In this document: positions 1-7,309 of the stretch, piece by piece
Position numbering within the stretch: position 1 is the stretch's first letter
Layout: each line of letters begins with the position of its first letter
NCBI RefSeq assembly: GCF_009674685.1
Contig: NZ_WKJI01000002.1
Coordinates: 744,001 to 808,000, forward strand
From: Pedobacter puniceum
Lineage (GTDB): Bacteria > Bacteroidota > Bacteroidia > Sphingobacteriales > Sphingobacteriaceae
Direction: 5' to 3'
DNA: 64,000 nt
The notes under the pieces: generated by a model
Told to the model about the DNA's origin: nothing
The model's input: only the letters and a program-made list of their open reading frames with translations
Database searches by the model: none
Made by a program: the position numbers and the translations under genes

Positions 1-220
1 CTTCTACCGTAACTTGGTTATTAATAATCCCTTTAGATGGCGATTTTCTTTTGAACTCGGCAATAATACCCGTTCGTTCCGGATGCGTTAAGAAGTCTTT
101 TAAGCTGTACGTTTCACGTGAAAAAGCAGCTTTTTTTTCTAAATCGGCAGTACTAGTTTGGGCTTTACAAGCAGCAACTTCTTCTTTTTTACGTAAAACA
201 ATTTTATCTAAAATATTCAT
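1..220 (-). CDS. trpC: Indole-3-glycerol phosphate synthase TrpC, N-terminal part
   Basis: Partial gene that runs off the left edge; 73 codons are visible, starting MNILDKIVLRKKEEV. The stretch IIAEFKRKSPSKG is the family signature around the first substrate-binding strand of this TIM barrel. The enzyme closes the indole ring of CDRP in tryptophan synthesis in the cytoplasm. The start lies 8 bp after the trpG stop, so it is cotranscribed with trpE-trpG. The usual intervening trpD is absent here. Translated by hand from the sequence; identity is confident despite truncation. Confidence 0.9.
   Translation of the reverse strand, partial: MNILDKIVLRKKEEVAACKAQTSTADLEKKAAFSRETYSLKDFLTHPERTGIIAEFKRKSPSKGIINNQVTVE
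110..125. other. Degenerate parS-like palindrome inside trpC
   Basis: CGTTTCACGTGAAAAA matches the canonical ParB site TGTTTCACGTGAAACA at 14 of 16 positions, keeping the TTTCACGTGAAA core. It lies inside the trpC coding sequence. Because it is imperfect and coding, it may be chance; it is recorded because two perfect sites occur at 63222 and 63258. Confidence 0.25.
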
Positions 221-228
221 GTAAGCTA

Positions 229-792
229 TTAATGAGATAACCAATTACTAATCATTTCTTTTCCATACTCGGTTAAAACCGATTCTGGATGGAACTGCAC
301 TCCTCTAACATCTAAAGTTTTGTGCTTAAGCGCCATAGCAACACCATGCTCATCTACCGCAGTAATTTCTAAATCGGCAGGTAAATTTTCTGATTTTACT
401 GCCCAAGAATGGTATCTGCCCACTTTAAATTGTGTTGGTAAACCTTCAAAGGTAGCGTCTTCTGCTTTAACAAAAATTTGGGTTGCTGTACCATGTACAG
501 GCTTACTTAAGTTGTACAACTCGCCACCAAAAACTTCGGCTATAGCCTGCTGACCTAAACAAACACCCATAATACTTTTTTTGGTTGCATAATTTTTAAT
601 AACCTCTAAAAGCAAACCAGCCTCTGAGGGTATACCAGGCCCTGGCGATAATAAAATTTTATCAAACTGCTCTACATCTTCAAGTTTAAACTTGTCGTTT
701 CTCCAAACGGTAGCATCATGCCCCAACTCATGAAGTAAATGCACCAAATTATAGGTAAACGAGTCGTAATTATCAATAACAAGAATCTTCAT
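229..792 (-). CDS. trpG: Anthranilate synthase component II (glutamine amidotransferase)
   Basis: A 187-residue class I glutamine amidotransferase that supplies ammonia from glutamine to TrpE. The N terminus MKILVIDNYDSFTYNLVHLL is typical of TrpG/PabA. The nucleophile Cys is in GVCLGQQAIAE, the oxyanion segment in LSPGPGIPSEAG, and the catalytic His-Glu pair in GVQFHPESVLTE. It starts 3 bp after the trpE stop and ends 8 bp before trpC, so it belongs to the trp operon. It could also serve as PabA for folate synthesis if no dedicated copy exists elsewhere; this cannot be judged here. Confidence 0.95.
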   Translation of the reverse strand: MKILVIDNYDSFTYNLVHLLHELGHDATVWRNDKFKLEDVEQFDKILLSPGPGIPSEAGLLLEVIKNYATKKSIMGVCLGQQAIAEVFGGELYNLSKPVHGTATQIFVKAEDATFEGLPTQFKVGRYHSWAVKSENLPADLEITAVDEHGVAMALKHKTLDVRGVQFHPESVLTEYGKEMISNWLSH

Positions 793-795
793 AAC

Positions 796-2208
796 TTAAA
801 TTTCTTTAGCCATAAAAATGGCTTTTCTTAACGCTGCAATTTTATTATTTACTTCATTCAACTCACTCTCTGCATCAGAATCTGCAACAATACCTGCACC
901 TGCCTGGTAATGTAATTGGTTGTCTTTACTTAAAAAAGACCTAATCATGATAGCATGGTTAAAATCTCCGTTAAAGCCTAAGAAACCAATGGCTCCGCTA
1001 TAAAAACTACGTTTTATATTTTCATTTTCATCGATGATTTCCATAGCTCTGTATTTAGGTGCACCACTAAGCGTACCCGCCGGGAAAGTATCAGCCACAA
1101 TTTTAAAAGAATTGACACCTTCTTTTAAAGTACCACTAACTTTAGAAACCAAATGGATTAAATGCGAGTAAAATTGGGCTTCTTTATAAGCCTTAACCTC
1201 TACATTTTCACAATGTCTGCTTAAATCATTACGGGCTAAATCAACCAACATCACATGCTCTGATGACTCTTTCGGGTCGTTCATCAATTTCTCTGCAATG
1301 GCTTTATCTTCTATATCATTTCCAGATCTTTTAAAAGTTCCGGCAATTGGGAAGATACTTGCAACTCGGTTTTTAATCGTTAGTTGGGCTTCTGGCGATG
1401 AACCAAAAATTTTAAAACTTCCATAATCAAAATAGAAGAGGTAAGGAGAAGGGTTGATAGATCTTAAAGCTCTGTAAACATTAAATTCATCGCCCCTAAA
1501 TGGCGTTTGAAAAGCTCTTGATGGTACAATTTGAAAAACATCACCTCTGTAAATGTGCTTTTTCATTTTCTCTACCAAAGCTTTAAACTCTTCATCCTTT
1601 AGGTTTGATGTTTCCTCACCATCAACATAAAACTTATACTCGGGGAAATTTTTGTTTTTAATGAGGTATTCTATCTTTTCTAAACCAGTGCTTTCTTTAT
1701 CAAAATCTGTTTCGTTTTTAACAATGTAAAGTTCGTTTTTGAAGTGGTCTATCGCTATAATATACCTGTAAACATGGTATTGCATGGTTGGGATAGAACG
1801 GTCTTTTCTAGTATCGGTTTTAAGCTTGATATCTTCAAAATAAGCAACCGCTTCATGTGTAAAATAACCAAACAAGCCATCGGTTATAAACTTCAAACTA
1901 GCATCGGCATTACTTTCAAAACTATTTCTAAAAGCGCTAACCTCATCTACCAAGTTAAATGTGCCTTTTTCTTTTCTGATGAATTTATCATCTGGGAAAG
2001 TAGCTGTAAAAACATCGTTTTCTAGCTTGATACCAGCAATAGGGTCGCAGCAAACATAACTCATGCTATTTTCTTTGCTATGGTAATCAGAGCTTTCTAA
2101 CAATAAGGTGTTTGGGAAAACATCTCTTAACCTTAAATATATACTTACTGGCGTGGTAGTATCGGCCAGTAGTTTATGATGAACAATGTTGATTTTATAT
2201 TTTTCCAT
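796..2208 (-). CDS. trpE: Anthranilate synthase component I
   Basis: A 470-residue chorismate-utilising enzyme that converts chorismate plus ammonia to anthranilate, the first committed step to tryptophan. The N-terminal LLESSD motif around residue 36 matches the tryptophan feedback site. The C-terminal catalytic half carries GDVFQIVPSR, AGTLSGAPKYRAMEIID and QAGAGIVADS, all typical of the chorismate-binding domain. It is the first structural gene of the operon, and a leader peptide plus terminator upstream (2236-2371) indicate control by attenuation. LLESS favours TrpE over PabB. Confidence 0.96.
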   Translation of the reverse strand: MEKYKINIVHHKLLADTTTPVSIYLRLRDVFPNTLLLESSDYHSKENSMSYVCCDPIAGIKLENDVFTATFPDDKFIRKEKGTFNLVDEVSAFRNSFESNADASLKFITDGLFGYFTHEAVAYFEDIKLKTDTRKDRSIPTMQYHVYRYIIAIDHFKNELYIVKNETDFDKESTGLEKIEYLIKNKNFPEYKFYVDGEETSNLKDEEFKALVEKMKKHIYRGDVFQIVPSRAFQTPFRGDEFNVYRALRSINPSPYLFYFDYGSFKIFGSSPEAQLTIKNRVASIFPIAGTFKRSGNDIEDKAIAEKLMNDPKESSEHVMLVDLARNDLSRHCENVEVKAYKEAQFYSHLIHLVSKVSGTLKEGVNSFKIVADTFPAGTLSGAPKYRAMEIIDENENIKRSFYSGAIGFLGFNGDFNHAIMIRSFLSKDNQLHYQAGAGIVADSDAESELNEVNNKIAALRKAIFMAKEI

Positions 2209-2235
2209 TTTTATGCTTTTACCTGATAAAACAAA

Positions 2236-2263
2236 AAAACCCGACAGTTTAGCGTCGGGTTTT
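2236..2263 (-). terminator. trp operon attenuator terminator hairpin
   Basis: A perfect 10-bp stem (arms 2236-2245 and 2254-2263, AAAACCCGAC type) closes an 8-nt loop and, read on the minus strand, is followed by seven U residues. It lies between the trp leader peptide stop and the trpE start codon, inside the transcribed leader. A terminator in that position is expected only for an attenuator. The sequence just after the leader stop codon (CATCGGTT on the minus strand) can partly pair with its 5' arm and is a candidate antiterminator; that pairing is inference. Confidence 0.85.
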
Positions 2264-2320
2264 GATATTTGTTTAGGTTTGGGTTGAAATTCAATTTTTC
2301 TTCAAATACAATAACCGATG

Positions 2321-2371
2321 CTACATATTACTGTACCACCACCACTTTAAAGTATTTGTTTTTATTATCAT
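2321..2371 (-). CDS. trpL: trp operon leader peptide with three tandem Trp codons
   Basis: A 16-codon frame reads MIIKTNTLKWWWYSNM and stops with TAG. It has three consecutive TGG codons near its end and lies 112 nt upstream of trpE, followed by an intrinsic terminator. Tryptophan is normally a rare residue, so a WWW run at this place is strong evidence of a regulatory leader in which ribosome stalling at Trp codons prevents termination. A promoter-like TATTTTTG box at 2379-2386 fits the Bacteroidota -7 consensus TAnnTTTG, but no clear -33 element accompanies it, so the transcription start is unresolved. Confidence 0.85.
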   Translation of the reverse strand: MIIKTNTLKWWWYSNM

Positions 2372-2439
2372 TGCGCAGCAAAAATATAAAGAAATTTGAA
2401 TTACAGAATTTTTTCTTCAAAAAACTGATTTGCCCAAAC

Positions 2440-2868
2440 TTACATATTCCACCAAGGGTTTCTATCTTTCATGGTAAAGATAGCTGCTAAAATAATCAGC
2501 AAAGCAATAGAGTAGAAAACCCCAATGGCTTTGTGTTTTGCTTTAGCTTCTACAGCTTTTTTAGATTTAGAGTGCCCAACTGTAATTAAAACAATAGCAA
2601 TTATCATCATGCTGATGTGTTCTACATTCCAATATCTGGTTACAGGATTACTCATTTGAGAGAAATCTACGCTTGGGCTCATGAAATATAATACTAAACC
2701 TAAAACCAGTTGTATGTGAGCCGATATCAAAGTAAATAAATTGATTTTTCTATTTCCTTCTGTATATGGCTTATTGCCAGCTGTTAAAGATTGAACAATG
2801 GCAACTAAAATTAAAATTAAGACAACATATCTTAATAATGAGTGGGTGTGTACTAATCCGGTATACAT
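2440..2868 (-). CDS. Small four-helix membrane protein (cytochrome b-like annotation)
   Basis: A 142-residue inner-membrane protein with four predicted hydrophobic helices (about residues 10-30, 44-63, 84-101 and 114-132). Histidines at the starts of helices (HTHSLLRY, SAHIQLVLG, EHISMM) resemble haem-ligand arrangements and explain why relatives are often called cytochrome b, but this is not demonstrated. The gene stands alone: its 3' end abuts the trp leader region, and the divergent Nudix gene begins 103 bp away. The product is otherwise unrecognised; the function is unknown. Confidence 0.75.
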   Translation of the reverse strand: MYTGLVHTHSLLRYVVLILILVAIVQSLTAGNKPYTEGNRKINLFTLISAHIQLVLGLVLYFMSPSVDFSQMSNPVTRYWNVEHISMMIIAIVLITVGHSKSKKAVEAKAKHKAIGVFYSIALLIILAAIFTMKDRNPWWNM

Positions 2869-2971
2869 ATTTAATTGTTTTAACTACCAAATATAAGACA
2901 ATAAACGTGTTAATTGTTTTTAAATTTACTGCTAAAATAAAATCAACTACCTTTACAAATAAGACATTTTT

Positions 2972-3517
2972 ATGGAAGAAAATCCTTGGCAAATATTAGA
3001 GAGTAACGCTATTTACGATAATCCTTGGATTAAGATTACCGAACATCAAGTAATTAACCCAACAGGGGGGAAAGGCATTTATGGCGAAGTACATTTTAAA
3101 AATTATGCTATCGGGATTATTGCCTTAGATGAGGATGATAAAATATGGTTAGTTGGCCAATACAGGTTTCCTTTAAAGGCTTACAGTTGGGAAATACCTG
3201 AAGGTGGCGGACCATTAGACGCCAATCCACTAGCCTCAGCAAAAAGAGAATTACTTGAAGAAACTGGTTTAGTTGCCCAATATTGGGAAGAACTTTTACG
3301 CATGCACCTTTCAAATTCTGTTTCTGATGAATTGGCTATTATCTATTTAGCTCGAGATTTTGAACAGTTTGAAGCACAACCAGAAGAAACAGAAGAACTT
3401 GTTGTAAAAAAAGTTCATTTTGAAGAAGCTTACCAAATGGTTTTACGTGGCGAGATTACAGATTCTATGAGTGTTGCAGCTATTTTAAGATTAAAATTGA
3501 TTAAAGCTAATTTGTAA
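2972..3517 (+). CDS. Nudix hydrolase, ADP-ribose pyrophosphatase-like
   Basis: A 181-residue Nudix protein. The core of the Nudix box, RELLEETGL, is at residues 92-100, preceded by EIPEGGGPLDANPLASAK. The upstream Glu of the GX5E part of the consensus is Ala84 here, although the metal-binding REUXEE helix is intact. The strand WLVGQYRFPLKAYSWEIPEG resembles ADP-ribose and nucleotide-sugar pyrophosphatases. It would hydrolyse a nucleoside diphosphate linked to another group in the cytoplasm; the true substrate is not evident. The stop codon overlaps the next gene (TAATG), suggesting translational coupling. Confidence 0.88.
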   Translation: MEENPWQILESNAIYDNPWIKITEHQVINPTGGKGIYGEVHFKNYAIGIIALDEDDKIWLVGQYRFPLKAYSWEIPEGGGPLDANPLASAKRELLEETGLVAQYWEELLRMHLSNSVSDELAIIYLARDFEQFEAQPEETEELVVKKVHFEEAYQMVLRGEITDSMSVAAILRLKLIKANL

Positions 3518-4218
3518 TGCGTAATCTTACTTTCTTTTCTGTATGGATGATTTTATGTTCTTGCAGTTTACAAAAAGACCATAATAAAATACTTTTAAAG
3601 GAAGATTTTTCACGTTTAGACACTATTAAAACTTGGTTGATTAAAAGCCATACTTTTGCAAACAATTTAGCTGTTTTTAATCCGGATAATATCCAAAATA
3701 ATAATCTTTTAGAGCTAAAGCTTCATCAAAAAGATAGCAGTAAAACTTCTTCTAAAAGCTATGAGGGTGCAGAAATTAGAACCAGAAGAAAATACAAATA
3801 CGGCAATTTTAAAGTTCTTTTAAAAGCTCCAAAAGGTAGCGGTATTGTATCAGGTTTTTTCTTATACTTCCCACATAGCTCAAAATTTAAAGAGATAGAT
3901 TTTGAATTTTTAGGTAAAGATACCTGCAAGGTTTACCTCAACCATTGGACAAATAGAAAAGATAATGGTAAGGCCATAGATATTCCTTTTAGCTTCCAAA
4001 ATGAATTTCATGAATACCATTTAGAATGGAGAAAAAATTTTATTGCTTGGTATGTGGATGATAAAGAGCTTTACAGAACTCAAAATTTCATCCCAAGAAG
4101 AAGTATGCATGTAGTTTTTAATATTTGGATAAGCAAACATGAAAGCTGGGTAGGTAAATTAGATGAAAGCGCTTTGCCTGCCATTTTTCAAATAAAACAC
4201 GTTGAAATAAGCAAATAA
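3517..4218 (+). CDS. Family 16 glycoside hydrolase-like lipoprotein
   Basis: A 233-residue exported protein. The N terminus MRNLTFFSVWMILCSC is a lipoprotein-type signal with Cys14 or Cys16 as lipidation site. EIDFE at residues 126-130 is the GH16 catalytic motif (nucleophile Glu126, assisting Asp128, acid/base Glu130) on a beta-jelly-roll. GH16 enzymes cut beta-1,3 or beta-1,4 glucans or galactans, or transglycosylate; the specificity here cannot be told. It begins one base inside the Nudix stop codon. The pairing with a Nudix hydrolase and a following acyltransferase hints at no clear shared pathway. Confidence 0.82.
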   Translation: MRNLTFFSVWMILCSCSLQKDHNKILLKEDFSRLDTIKTWLIKSHTFANNLAVFNPDNIQNNNLLELKLHQKDSSKTSSKSYEGAEIRTRRKYKYGNFKVLLKAPKGSGIVSGFFLYFPHSSKFKEIDFEFLGKDTCKVYLNHWTNRKDNGKAIDIPFSFQNEFHEYHLEWRKNFIAWYVDDKELYRTQNFIPRRSMHVVFNIWISKHESWVGKLDESALPAIFQIKHVEISK

Positions 4219-4272
4219 ACCGTTTTTCCTAATTTAAATTAATACTCTAAATTTGAATTTTTATAAGTTAAG

Positions 4273-5010
4273 ATGAATAAATTATTTGGCTACTTATTAA
4301 GCCCATTACATTACATATTTTTTTTCCTATACCTGCTCATTTTCCAACCTATACAATGGTTAAGTTTAAAATTGGGCGGTTATAGTACTCATAAAAAATC
4401 TGTTGATGTTTTAAACTTCTTTTTGGTGAGCTCTTATTATCTATTAGGTACAAGGGTAAGCTTTTACAACTCACAAAACTTGCCTAAAAATAGATCTATC
4501 ATTTTTGTAGCTAATCATCAAAGTATGTATGATATACCTCCATTAATTTGGTTTTTAAGAAAGTATCATGCAAAATTTATCTCAAAAATAGAGCTTACCA
4601 AAGGCATTCCTTCTATATCATTTAACTTAAAATATGGTGGTGGTGCTAATATAGACAGGAAAGACTCTAAACAGTCTATTATAGAAATAGCTAGACTGGG
4701 CGAAAGGATGAAAAAAAATACTTGGGGAGCAGTTATTTTTCCGGAAGGCACCAGAAGTAAAAATGGAAAAATGAAAGATTTTCAAATTGGTGGTATTGCC
4801 ACCTTACTAAAAAAAGCACCCGATGCCTTAATTGTACCCATTGCTATAGAAAACTCTTGGAAACTTGTACAACATGGATTTTTCCCTTTAAACGCATTTG
4901 AGCACCTAAAATTTACCGTTCTTAACCCTATTGAACCTAAAGAAAGCCCGCTAGAGGAAACCATCACGAGGGCACAAAATGCTATTAAACAGATTGTTGA
5001 GAAAAAATAG
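4273..5010 (+). CDS. plsC: 1-acyl-sn-glycerol-3-phosphate acyltransferase family
   Basis: A 245-residue membrane-associated acyltransferase. The catalytic HX4D motif is His82-Asp87 (ANHQSMYDIPP), and the substrate-binding motif FPEGTRS is at residues 156-162. A hydrophobic N terminus (about residues 8-32) anchors it. PlsC acylates lysophosphatidic acid to phosphatidic acid, the precursor used by CdsA (gene at 40510). Related paralogues acylate ornithine lipids or other acceptors, so the acceptor is inferred. A 10-bp stem downstream probably terminates it. Confidence 0.85.
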   Translation: MNKLFGYLLSPLHYIFFFLYLLIFQPIQWLSLKLGGYSTHKKSVDVLNFFLVSSYYLLGTRVSFYNSQNLPKNRSIIFVANHQSMYDIPPLIWFLRKYHAKFISKIELTKGIPSISFNLKYGGGANIDRKDSKQSIIEIARLGERMKKNTWGAVIFPEGTRSKNGKMKDFQIGGIATLLKKAPDALIVPIAIENSWKLVQHGFFPLNAFEHLKFTVLNPIEPKESPLEETITRAQNAIKQIVEKK

Positions 5011-5016
5011 TTTTAT

Positions 5017-5068
5017 AAAAGGTCTTTAAAAGAAAAAAGTCTTCAAACGGGGAGAATGAAGACCTTTT
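5017..5068 (+). terminator. Terminator after plsC
   Basis: AAAAGGTCTT (5017-5026) pairs exactly with AAGACCTTTT (5059-5068); an inner GTCTTCA/TGAAGAC stem (5039-5045/5057-5063) is an alternative fold. The T-rich 3' end and position directly after plsC support a terminator, although the loop of the long form is large. Confidence 0.55.
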
Positions 5069-5185
5069 ATACTAACCAATTATAAACCTACAACAAAGAT
5101 AGGTTTATTATCATTATCTCAAACAACGTTAACATTATTTAACATTTTGATAATACAGTAATAATAATGTTGCATAAATAAAAAA

Positions 5186-5208
5186 GCCCTCGTCCGGTTG
5201 GAGAGGGC
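5186..5208 (-). terminator. Terminator for the folate cyclo-ligase gene
   Basis: GCCCTC (5186-5191) pairs with GAGGGC (5203-5208), extended inward by TCC/GGA. On the minus strand the stem is followed by six T residues, as for an intrinsic terminator. It lies about 125 bp past the stop of the gene at 5334. Confidence 0.65.
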
Positions 5209-5333
5209 AATTAGGCTATAGTTGGATAGTTTAATATTTAAATATACGTATTTTTATAAAAGTTGCAATATTTTATTAAAAAAAGTTACAAAAATTATGA
5301 AATTATCATTTTAAATTTTTTAAAAAGTATTAA

Positions 5334-5918
5334 TTATAACTTTTTATTGCTGAAAAAATAATGTCTTTCTGGCGTGATGCATTGATTTAACGGGATGTCA
5401 AATTCATCAGTTACAAGTTTTTCTTCTAAAGGAGGAAATAGAGATAAGCCAATTTTTAAAACATCTTCTTTACAAGTGCTTAAAAACCTATCATAAAAAC
5501 CACCTCCGTAGCCAATTCTATTTCCATCTTCATCAAAAGCTAAAAGCGGGACAAAAACAACATCAATTAAATCACTTTGAATAAGATGCCCATAAACAGG
5601 TTCTGGTATATGATATTCATTTTTACGCAAAATAGTTTGATAATGATCAAAAACTACATTTTCTAGTTTTGACTCTTTAAAATTAGTTCTCGGGATAACA
5701 ATTTTTAGATTGGGATATTGATATTTAAAAAAGGAAAGTATCTCAAAGGTATCTACTTCGTTATTTTCTTTTATAGGTAAAAAAATGTGCACACATTGGT
5801 AAACAGACCAATCTATGGATTTTATACGTTCTAAAATTTTATCATTTAAATCCCAAAATTCTGATTTACTGAGGCTTAAGCGCTTTAACCTCATTTTATT
5901 TCGAATTTCCTTTTTCAA
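5334..5918 (-). CDS. 5-formyltetrahydrofolate cyclo-ligase
   Basis: A 194-residue cytoplasmic enzyme that converts 5-formyl-THF with ATP to 5,10-methenyl-THF, returning this folate to one-carbon metabolism. The C-terminal [13 protein letters not shown] motif (about residues 134-146) is the ATP/Mg-binding signature of the YgfA/MTHFS family. The lysine- and arginine-rich N-terminal helix ([17 protein letters not shown]) is also typical. It is transcribed alone, with an EF-P terminator upstream and its own terminator downstream. Confidence 0.93.
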   Translation of the reverse strand: MKKEIRNKMRLKRLSLSKSEFWDLNDKILERIKSIDWSVYQCVHIFLPIKENNEVDTFEILSFFKYQYPNLKIVIPRTNFKESKLENVVFDHYQTILRKNEYHIPEPVYGHLIQSDLIDVVFVPLLAFDEDGNRIGYGGGFYDRFLSTCKEDVLKIGLSLFPPLEEKLVTDEFDIPLNQCITPERHYFFSNKKL

Positions 5919-5966
5919 ATTAAGCGTGGATATTTTAAAGCACTAATATAAAGATTAGAAACAAAA

Positions 5967-5998
5967 AACGGCCTCTGTTTCAAAGAAACGAGACCGTT
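5967..5998 (-). terminator. Terminator after efp
   Basis: AACGGTCTCGTTTC on the minus strand folds onto GAAACAGAGGCCGTT with one internal mismatch and a tiny loop, followed by a T run. It sits 28 bp past the efp stop codon. Confidence 0.8.
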
Positions 5999-6025
5999 AT
6001 CAACCTAAACCTAAATATGAAAATC

Positions 6026-6589
6026 TTAATTTTTTACTCTTTCTATATAGCTACCAGTTGCAGTATCAACCTTTACTTTATCACCTTGATTGATAAACAA
6101 AGGCACTCTAATTTCTACACCTGTTTCAACGGTTGCTAATTTGGTAGCATTTGTTGAGGTATCTCCTTTTACAGCTGGCTCTGTATAAGTGATTTCTAAC
6201 TCTACAGAATGTGGTGCCTGTGCCATAATAGGTTCTTCGCTTTCAAAAGCGATGATAACATTCATACCTTCTTTTAAGAAACGGGCAGCATCACCAAATA
6301 AGAATTTAGGAATATTAAATTGCTCATAAGTGCGATTATCCATCACCACAAAGAAATCACCATCATCATACAAATACTGGTAGTCATTGGTTTCAACACG
6401 GCAAATTTCAACCTCTTCATCAGTACGGAAACGATATTCAACCAATTTACCTGTTTTTACGTTACGCATTTTAGCTTGATAAAATGCTCTTAAATTACCT
6501 GGTGTACGATGAATAAATTCTTCAACTGCAACTAAATCACCGTTAAATCTTAAGATATTACCGTTTTTAATTTCTGATGCTTTTGCCAT
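6026..6589 (-). CDS. efp: Translation elongation factor P
   Basis: A 187-residue, three-beta-barrel tRNA mimic that rescues ribosomes stalled at polyproline. The KOW-like N domain, the middle OB domain (NDYQYLYDDGDFFVVMDNRTYEQ) and the C-terminal signature ending GDKVKVDTATGSYIERVKN are all present. The domain I tip reads RTPGNLRAFYQ, so the position that carries the modified Lys or Arg in other lineages is Asn, flanked by Leu and Arg. I recall the same tip in related Sphingobacteriia. It follows the lpx cluster in the same direction and has its own terminator. Confidence 0.95.
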   Translation of the reverse strand: MAKASEIKNGNILRFNGDLVAVEEFIHRTPGNLRAFYQAKMRNVKTGKLVEYRFRTDEEVEICRVETNDYQYLYDDGDFFVVMDNRTYEQFNIPKFLFGDAARFLKEGMNVIIAFESEEPIMAQAPHSVELEITYTEPAVKGDTSTNATKLATVETGVEIRVPLFINQGDKVKVDTATGSYIERVKN

Positions 6590-6677
6590 GTTTGAATGCT
6601 TAATTTTGGGTGTGCAAAGGTATAATTAAATATTTTATATATCAACAATATTATAGGGTTTCTGTTTTTAAGCTTTA

Positions 6678-7298
6678 TTACTTATAATCTGCTAAGTATA
6701 AATGGTTTTCAGTGAAAGCATACTCTTGTGGCTGGTTAGAACCAATTAATACCAAACGATTTTGCGAGTATTTTTTAATCATTTCTAAATACCAATTACT
6801 ACCTTGCTCATCTAAATTGGCAGTTGGTTCATCTAGAATAAGAATAGGTGTATCAGATAAAAATGCTAAAGCCAATTTTACTCGCTGTTTCATCCCTGAT
6901 GAAAAGTATTTTACAGCTTTGTTTTTATTAGCTACCATATTTAAGATAGCTACAACATCATCATCAGATTGATGTAAGAACCGCTTTTTGAAAGAGAAAT
7001 GGAATTTTATAATTTCCTGAAGTGTAAAATCTTCTATCAATTCTAAATAGGGTGCTGCTATACTGATATGCTCGAAAATATTTTCTACCTCTATCGGGTT
7101 TCCTTCACAATCTTTATAACTAATGATGCCAGCACTAGGAGCTAAAGATCCAGAAATGATTTGTAATAAGGTTGATTTACCAGAACCATTAATTCCTAAC
7201 AAAGCATAGGCGTTACCAGAAGAAAAGGTATAGTTGATTTCTTTAAAAATCCACTCGCGGTTAAAGCGCCTACTTACTTGGTTAAGAATAATCTCCAT
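6678..7298 (-). CDS. ABC transporter ATP-binding protein
   Basis: A 206-residue single nucleotide-binding domain. Walker A is GINGSGKST (residues 35-43), the signature is FSSGMKQR in place of LSGGQ, Walker B is ILILDEPTANLD, and a switch histidine is not in the usual GSNQPQE context. No permease gene is adjacent; the gene instead follows lpxA by 11 bp and so may serve lipid A or cell-envelope export with a permease encoded elsewhere. The short length resembles CcmA-type ATPases. The substrate is unknown. Confidence 0.85.
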   Translation of the reverse strand: MEIILNQVSRRFNREWIFKEINYTFSSGNAYALLGINGSGKSTLLQIISGSLAPSAGIISYKDCEGNPIEVENIFEHISIAAPYLELIEDFTLQEIIKFHFSFKKRFLHQSDDDVVAILNMVANKNKAVKYFSSGMKQRVKLALAFLSDTPILILDEPTANLDEQGSNWYLEMIKKYSQNRLVLIGSNQPQEYAFTENHLYLADYK

Positions 7299-7309
7299 AA
7301 AGAGATTGA

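Larger units (their letters stand above)
5011..5333. other. Convergent intergenic region with terminators
   Basis: A 323-bp gap between the convergent plsC and formyltetrahydrofolate ligase genes. It holds a terminator for each (listed separately) and a further short inverted repeat, AAACCT/AGGTTT, near 5085-5106. The rest is AT-rich and I see no coding or RNA gene. Confidence 0.5.

Noticed and set aside
2269-2490. Plus-strand frame of 73 codons in the trpE upstream region
   Set aside because: It runs antisense through the attenuator and leader, and its composition is that of AT-rich non-coding DNA.
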